Below, piece after piece: positions 60,065 to 64,000 of a DNA stretch of 64,000 bases. The DNA is from Nitrospirales bacterium LBB_01. GTDB taxonomy: Bacteria; Nitrospirota; Thermodesulfovibrionia; Thermodesulfovibrionales; Magnetobacteriaceae. The notes below the pieces were generated by a model. It saw nothing but the letters and a program-made list of their open reading frames with translations. It was not told where the DNA came from and made no database searches. The position numbers and the translations under genes are program-made. The DNA lies in assembly GCA_004376055.2 (NCBI GenBank), contig CP049016.1, positions 2,852,001-2,916,000 on the forward strand. The letters run 5' to 3'. Every line of letters starts with the position of its first letter. The stretch's first letter is position 1.

Positions 60065-60135
60065 CTTGCTGATAAAAATGTTTTTTTATTTTGTTTTTAG
60101 TTACCGTTACGCAAATTCTCTCTTAAAAAAGCAAA

Positions 60136-60645
60136 TTATGGCTTAGGGTGAACTTTTATAATATCTGAATAAAGTTTTCCGTTTGGGATTATAATTTTAA
60201 CGTTCTCAGCTGAAATCAGAACAGTTGTTAAAAAAAGTATCTCCTCAACACATCCAGTAACACCGGCAGCCTCCACGATGTCGCCAGCCTTAAACGGTCT
60301 GAAGACTAATAGGAGAAAACCTGAAGCAAAATTGGCTAAAGAACCCTGAAGTGCCAATCCAATAGCAATGCCGGCTGAACCTATCACTGCAATAAACGAC
60401 GCCGTCTGAATTCCAAATTTGGCAAGTGTGGCTATTATTGCAAATGTCATAATTACCACATGAACTATGTTTCCTATAAAAGATACAACTGTCTTTTCCT
60501 GACCGGTTTTGATAAGTATTGCCGTAACTACTTTTTTTGATATCTTCGCTGCAATGTTACCCACTATAAGAATTGCTACGGCACTAAATATATTTAAGCC
60601 ATAAGCAACTGCCGTTTTAAAAATCACATTGTTATAGTCTATCAT
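60136..60645 (-). CDS. MscS-family channel, C-terminally shortened
   Basis: 169 residues; MscS of E. coli has 286. Three hydrophobic helices include the pore helix with GSAGIAIGLALQGSLANFASGF, followed by the beta domain RPFKAGDIVEAAGVTGCVEEI and IIIPNGKLYSDIIK. The protein then stops at VHPKP where family members continue with NYS and the cytoplasmic alpha/beta cage. The bases after the stop show no clear continuation in another frame, so this is a 3' truncation. The pore could still fold; function is uncertain. Confidence 0.8.
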   Translation of the reverse strand: MIDYNNVIFKTAVAYGLNIFSAVAILIVGNIAAKISKKVVTAILIKTGQEKTVVSFIGNIVHVVIMTFAIIATLAKFGIQTASFIAVIGSAGIAIGLALQGSLANFASGFLLLVFRPFKAGDIVEAAGVTGCVEEILFLTTVLISAENVKIIIPNGKLYSDIIKVHPKP

Positions 60646-60766
60646 CTCTTTGTCTACCCCACTTTATATTAACAGAATCCTACAAATTAAATCAAGAACA
60701 ATCCACCATCTTGCATAATTAGCTGAAAGTCAATTCAAAAAAATTGCTATAATATAAGCAAAGCAG

Positions 60767-61216
60767 ATGATAGAGCATTATAAAAAATATGGGAAAAGCG
60801 TGTTCATAAGGGACTTTTTAAGCGGCGATACAATGATGGCTTTAAGGGGGCTCAAATCGCTGATAAGTTTTGCCGCCGACAAAGTTGGCGACTTAACCGG
60901 ATACGCAGGGGAGATTTTAACCGGTACGCCCAGGGCTGATATTGATAAAAAGGTAGAGAGCAGCGTTGATGATTTTATGCAATATGCAGGGTACTGCATA
61001 TCTGATGTTACTGTGGAGGCTCTGATGGATGGCGTACGAGAAAGCGCTATGTCAACAGTATCAGATTTCCATTTTGATGATATGGTAGAAAATGGCGTTG
61101 ATGATTTATATAATTTTGCAGAAGATATAGGAGATTTCCTCATAGAAACCCACCTCCCTCCTACTCCTTGCTGTTATCTGATTAGCAATATATGTAAGAA
61201 AATAAAGAAAATGTAG
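60767..61216 (+). CDS. uncharacterised 149-residue protein
   Basis: Not recognised. An amphipathic, mostly helical, acidic protein (SSVDDFMQYAGYCI, MVENGVDDLYNFAEDIGDFL) with basic ends (MIEHYKKYGK, ISNICKKIKKM). Two related half-repeats around VDDFMQYA and VDDLYNFAEDI are visible. A TATAAT (60748-60753) lies only 13 bases before the ATG at 60767 and no ribosome site is present, which would fit a leaderless or nearly leaderless mRNA. It is upstream of the AI-2E-type transporter by 37 bases. Confidence 0.55.
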   Translation: MIEHYKKYGKSVFIRDFLSGDTMMALRGLKSLISFAADKVGDLTGYAGEILTGTPRADIDKKVESSVDDFMQYAGYCISDVTVEALMDGVRESAMSTVSDFHFDDMVENGVDDLYNFAEDIGDFLIETHLPPTPCCYLISNICKKIKKM

Positions 61217-61253
61217 TGTCGGGTTTTTCAATCATATATGCTAATATATCCGC

Positions 61254-62297
61254 ATGTCAGTTAACCGGCCATATGCTTTTACGTTTGTAATTATTCTGTC
61301 GCTTTTGGGGGTTTTGAGTTACCACGTAATAAAACCATTTCTGAACGCTATAGCATGGGCTATAGTGTTGGGGATTGTATTTTACCCATTGTTTTTACTC
61401 GTCCATAGGGTTGTGAAATGGCAAATAGGCGCCTCTGTTATAACCCTTGTGCTTGTTGTATTAATTTTGGCCGGGCCGATAGCCTATATAATCATTTTAA
61501 TGGGGGCAGAGGCAAAGAAAACCTATGCGTATCTTGTCAATACGAATTTCCAGGTGATTACCGATCTGTTGTCACATAAACCCGTAATGTGGATACTTAA
61601 CAGGTTTCATGCTTTAGGCGACGGCAGTGATTTAAATGTAAAAGACCTTATTGTTGATAATCTGACAAGATTCTGGCAAAAAATCATACCAGAACTTACT
61701 TTGGGTATAAAAAACCTGTTAGGCATCCTGTTTGACTTTTTTATAGTAATGTTTGCTCTGTTCTTCTTTTTCCTTGACGGCCCTGATTTTATTGAAACCA
61801 TTATGGAATACATGCCTTTTTCAGAAACCCACAAGAAGCGCTTACAAGAGAAAATAAAAGACATGGTGATTTCCTCCATTTACGGTAGTGTTGCGCTTTG
61901 TCTTTCTCAGGGAGTGATTTCGGGGCTTACGTATTCCATATTGGGCTTAAGCGCTCCTGTGCTCTTAGGGGCAGTAACTGCTCTTTCTGCGTTTATACCG
62001 ATGGGCGCTGCCGTGATGTGGGGAGTTGTTGCTATATTTTTAGCAATAACCGGCTCGTATGTTAAGGCTATAGTTGTTGTAATTGTTGGAATTGTCGCTC
62101 TTATAGTAATTGACAATGTTCTTGTACCGATTATCGTAAGCGGTAGAACAAAGGTGCCTGTAGTTATGGTGTTTTTTACTGTGGTTGGCGGCATAGAGTT
62201 CTTTGGCCTAATAGGGATAATCATGGGACCGCTTGTCTTTGTGCTTTTTATGTCGATGTTTGAAATTTTTAAGGGACTTGAAAACGATACAAACTGA
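61254..62297 (+). CDS. AI-2E/PerM-family transporter
   Basis: 347 residues with about eight hydrophobic segments and a central cytoplasmic/periplasmic insertion (about 100-190). ILNRFHALGDG, FFFLDGPDFIETIMEYMPFS and the C-terminal ALSAFIPMGAAVMWGVVAIFL and GGIEFFGLIGIIMGPLVFVL match the UPF0118 family. Members include AI-2 exporters and sodium/proton antiporters, so the substrate is not fixed by sequence. It is 5 bases from the metallo-hydrolase, hence co-transcribed. Confidence 0.88.
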   Translation: MSVNRPYAFTFVIILSLLGVLSYHVIKPFLNAIAWAIVLGIVFYPLFLLVHRVVKWQIGASVITLVLVVLILAGPIAYIIILMGAEAKKTYAYLVNTNFQVITDLLSHKPVMWILNRFHALGDGSDLNVKDLIVDNLTRFWQKIIPELTLGIKNLLGILFDFFIVMFALFFFFLDGPDFIETIMEYMPFSETHKKRLQEKIKDMVISSIYGSVALCLSQGVISGLTYSILGLSAPVLLGAVTALSAFIPMGAAVMWGVVAIFLAITGSYVKAIVVVIVGIVALIVIDNVLVPIIVSGRTKVPVVMVFFTVVGGIEFFGLIGIIMGPLVFVLFMSMFEIFKGLENDTN

Positions 62298-62302
62298 AAA
62301 AA

Positions 62303-63148
62303 ATGAACATTGGCAGATATACAATTTACCCGATAGAGGGTGGATGTTTCAGTCTTGACGGCGGGGCATTGTATGGCATAATACCAAAGCCGTTATGGGA
62401 AAAAACTTCGTACCCGGATTCCTTAAACCGTGTGCAGGTGCAGTTGCGAAGTCTTCTTCTTGTTGGCAACGGAAGAAAAATCCTCGTAGATACCGGTATG
62501 GGTCTAAACTGGTCTGAGAAATCAAGAGAAATTTACAACTATAACAACACAGTAAATCCAATTGTGGAGTCCTTAAAGGCATACGGGTTTGCTGCTGAGG
62601 ATATTACAGACATAATACTAACACATCTCCATTTTGACCATACTGGAGGGTCTGTTGTGTATGAAAACGGAGCATACCGTCCTCAATTTCCACGCGCAGC
62701 GTATTATATTCAAAAAAAGCAGTTTGAGTGGGCACAAAGCCCCTCCGATAAGGACAAAGGCAGTTTTATAGAGAGCACATTTATGCCTCTTATGGAGGCA
62801 AACGTCCTGTCCTTACTTGATGGTTATACCAGATTAGACGATGAGGTTGAGCTACTTATCTTTAACGGTCATACAAAAGCTCAACAACTTTTAAGAGTAT
62901 TTGACAATGATACTTCCCTTTTTTATGCTGGAGATCTCTTTCCGTTTGCTTACCACTTTAAACCGCCATGTATTATAGCCTATGATCTTGACCCGCTGAC
63001 AACGCTTAAGGAAAAGGACGACATCCTGAGACAGGCTTACAAAGAGGGATGGATTGTGTTTTTTCAGCATGACCCTAAAAACACTGCCGTAACCATAGCT
63101 AAAAATGAAAAAGGATTTACGGCGAAAGATATAATTCCAATTGGTTAA
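62303..63148 (+). CDS. metallo-beta-lactamase-fold hydrolase, lactonase-like
   Basis: 281 residues. The metal-binding HLHFDHTGG (HxHxDH) is at about 110-118; the later His and Asp ligands are in NGHTKAQQL and LFYAGDLFPF. A leading KILVDTGMG strand-loop is also typical. The overall layout is like AiiA-type lactonases and glyoxalase-like hydrolases, but the substrate is unknown. It directly follows the AI-2E-family transporter. Confidence 0.88.
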   Translation: MNIGRYTIYPIEGGCFSLDGGALYGIIPKPLWEKTSYPDSLNRVQVQLRSLLLVGNGRKILVDTGMGLNWSEKSREIYNYNNTVNPIVESLKAYGFAAEDITDIILTHLHFDHTGGSVVYENGAYRPQFPRAAYYIQKKQFEWAQSPSDKDKGSFIESTFMPLMEANVLSLLDGYTRLDDEVELLIFNGHTKAQQLLRVFDNDTSLFYAGDLFPFAYHFKPPCIIAYDLDPLTTLKEKDDILRQAYKEGWIVFFQHDPKNTAVTIAKNEKGFTAKDIIPIG

Positions 63149-63265
63149 TTTGATGCATGTAATCCAGTTTGTCGCATTCTCTCATTGACAATCTCCTTTA
63201 TATATGCTATCGTAAACGTAAGAAGAACAAGGGGACAAAGACAGTATTGAAAGGGGGTAGGTCAC

Positions 63266-63787
63266 TTGAAAAAGCTGTTCGTAGATGGCTTATATACGAT
63301 AACACCGTTTGTAGAATTCAGAAACACACCAAGTGTAAAATTCCACATACTTCCTGAAAATAAAATACCTCGTATAGATTCGGTGGACAGAGTTGAGCAC
63401 GGACCAAACGCCGTTTCTCCAACTATAAAGGGGAGTACAGGACGGTATTGGTATTATCACAAAGCACAGACCGATAATCTTCTCGTTTTCCTTGGCTTGA
63501 GGATTACAGAACTCTATACCCCAAAACATGGGAAGGTAGAAACCATAGAGGTAACGGCTGAGTGTATAAGACACAACGGCGAGGTGGTTATTGACACTCC
63601 TGCGATACTCTCATGGCCGCCTGGTGTGTTTCACAGGGTGTCAAGCGGGCAGGAGGGTTCACTTTCGTTGAATTTCGCAGTACATGAACCAGGTTTCTCA
63701 CTTGAGGACAACTTTGACATTTATGAAGTCGACACGGAAACTGGACGATACAGCGTCATAAGGCACGGGTTTTTAGACCAGAAGTAA
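63266..63787 (+). CDS. cupin-fold protein
   Basis: 173 residues from TTG 63266 with AAGGGGG about 9 bases upstream. Predominantly beta; the segment with RVEHGPNAVSPTIKG, YWYYHKAQTDNLLVFLG and PPGVFHRVSSGQEGSLSLNFAVH fits a single cupin barrel with metal-ligand histidines (PPGVFHRV). No catalytic family recognised. It stands alone, 117 bases after the hydrolase. Confidence 0.7.
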   Translation: MKKLFVDGLYTITPFVEFRNTPSVKFHILPENKIPRIDSVDRVEHGPNAVSPTIKGSTGRYWYYHKAQTDNLLVFLGLRITELYTPKHGKVETIEVTAECIRHNGEVVIDTPAILSWPPGVFHRVSSGQEGSLSLNFAVHEPGFSLEDNFDIYEVDTETGRYSVIRHGFLDQK

Positions 63788-63831
63788 TAAAGTTTTCCGC
63801 ACGACAAGTACAGTTAAAATCTCAATAATGA

Positions 63832-64000
63832 TTATTTGGATTCGTTTACTATGTAATCTACTGCTGCCTTAACCTCGTCGTCGGATAAAGTGTTTTCGCC
63901 ACCTTTTGCCGGCATCATACCAACCCCTTCGATTGCGTGCTGGTAGAGAGTCTTTGCGCCTTTAGCAATACGCGGCGACCATAACTCTTTATTGCCAAAC
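63832..64000 (-). CDS. cytochrome c5-like protein, partial (5' end outside window)
   Basis: The C-terminal 55 codons of a minus-strand gene cut by the window edge: WSPRIAKGAKTLYQHAIEGV, then GMMPAKGGENTLSDDEVKAAV and DYIVNESK. The MMPAKGG segment carries the Met axial ligand of class I cytochromes c, and the whole tail matches the c5 family. The CxxCH heme site should lie outside the window. It converges with the cupin gene. Confidence 0.85.
   Translation of the reverse strand, partial: FGNKELWSPRIAKGAKTLYQHAIEGVGMMPAKGGENTLSDDEVKAAVDYIVNESK

Noticed and set aside
59849-60135. Possible oriC next to rpmH
   Set aside because: Position is suggestive, but no dnaA gene and no cluster of TTATCCACA-type boxes is visible.

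Overview
The window looks like a chromosome segment of a motile Gram-negative bacterium with moderate to low G+C. Gene content suggests the phylum Nitrospirota (Thermodesulfovibrionia or magnetotactic relatives): a kaiB/kaiC locus buried in two-component genes, a fliL-to-fliA flagellar block, a ferredoxin-fused EtfA and intergenic palindromes of the ATTCCCGC type. This placement is inference from gene content; no marker was searched.

Layout. 1-5.0 kb (minus) is a kai operon. It runs from an Rcp1-like receiver, through a receiver protein whose C-terminal helical domain resembles KaiA/RsbU, to kaiB, kaiC, a receiver-PAS-histidine kinase and a further receiver cut by the window edge. 5.1-8.8 kb (plus) holds two bacteriophytochrome-type histidine kinases, transcribed divergently from the kai operon. 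8.8-10.6 kb is a graveyard of an IS256-family and an IS481-like element. 10.7-17.4 kb (minus) is a four-gene signalling operon: a large hybrid kinase with 14-residue coiled-coil repeats, two receiver-kinases and a receiver-HD-GYP protein. 17.4-18.0 kb holds a tRNA-Ser 3' fragment. 18.0-27.4 kb (plus) is metabolic: a CinA-type domain, hpt, queD, pmbA, acyl-CoA dehydrogenase, etfBA, fabD and ilvC. 27.6-28.2 kb carries an antitoxin with a dead toxin, plus palindromic repeats.

28.2-40.7 kb (minus) is a flagellar cluster in the order fliL, M, N, O, P, Q, R, flhB, A, F, G, fliA, followed by a methyltransferase and a lytic transglycosylase. 41.1-48.7 kb (minus) is a tightly packed housekeeping operon: divIVA, hisS, yicC, gmk, rpoZ, coaBC, a TPR protein and an M24 peptidase. 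49.0-52.1 kb (minus) is trpEGD. 52.3-54.9 kb is tRNA-Gly followed by a small islet with a Uma2-type nuclease and a GHKL/MORC-like ATPase. 55.1-60.0 kb (minus) is rpmH, rnpA, yidD, yidC and a DHH-CBS-tRNA nucleotidyltransferase fusion. 60.1-64.0 kb holds a shortened MscS channel, an orphan protein, an AI-2E-family transporter, a metallo-beta-lactamase-fold hydrolase, a cupin and the 3' end of a cytochrome c5-like gene.

The most interesting candidate is the kai operon. KaiC keeps both ATPase domains and the Ser/Thr autophosphorylation pair, KaiB is canonical, and the gene just upstream of kaiB encodes a 282-residue protein laid out like KaiA but with an intact phosphorylatable receiver. This would be a possible three-component Kai oscillator or timer outside cyanobacteria, wired into phosphorelay input and output. 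A second unusual signal is a family of 21-nt GGGG/CCCC/GGGG mini-palindromes. They sit inside both dead transposase genes and inside two of the larger terminator-like repeats.
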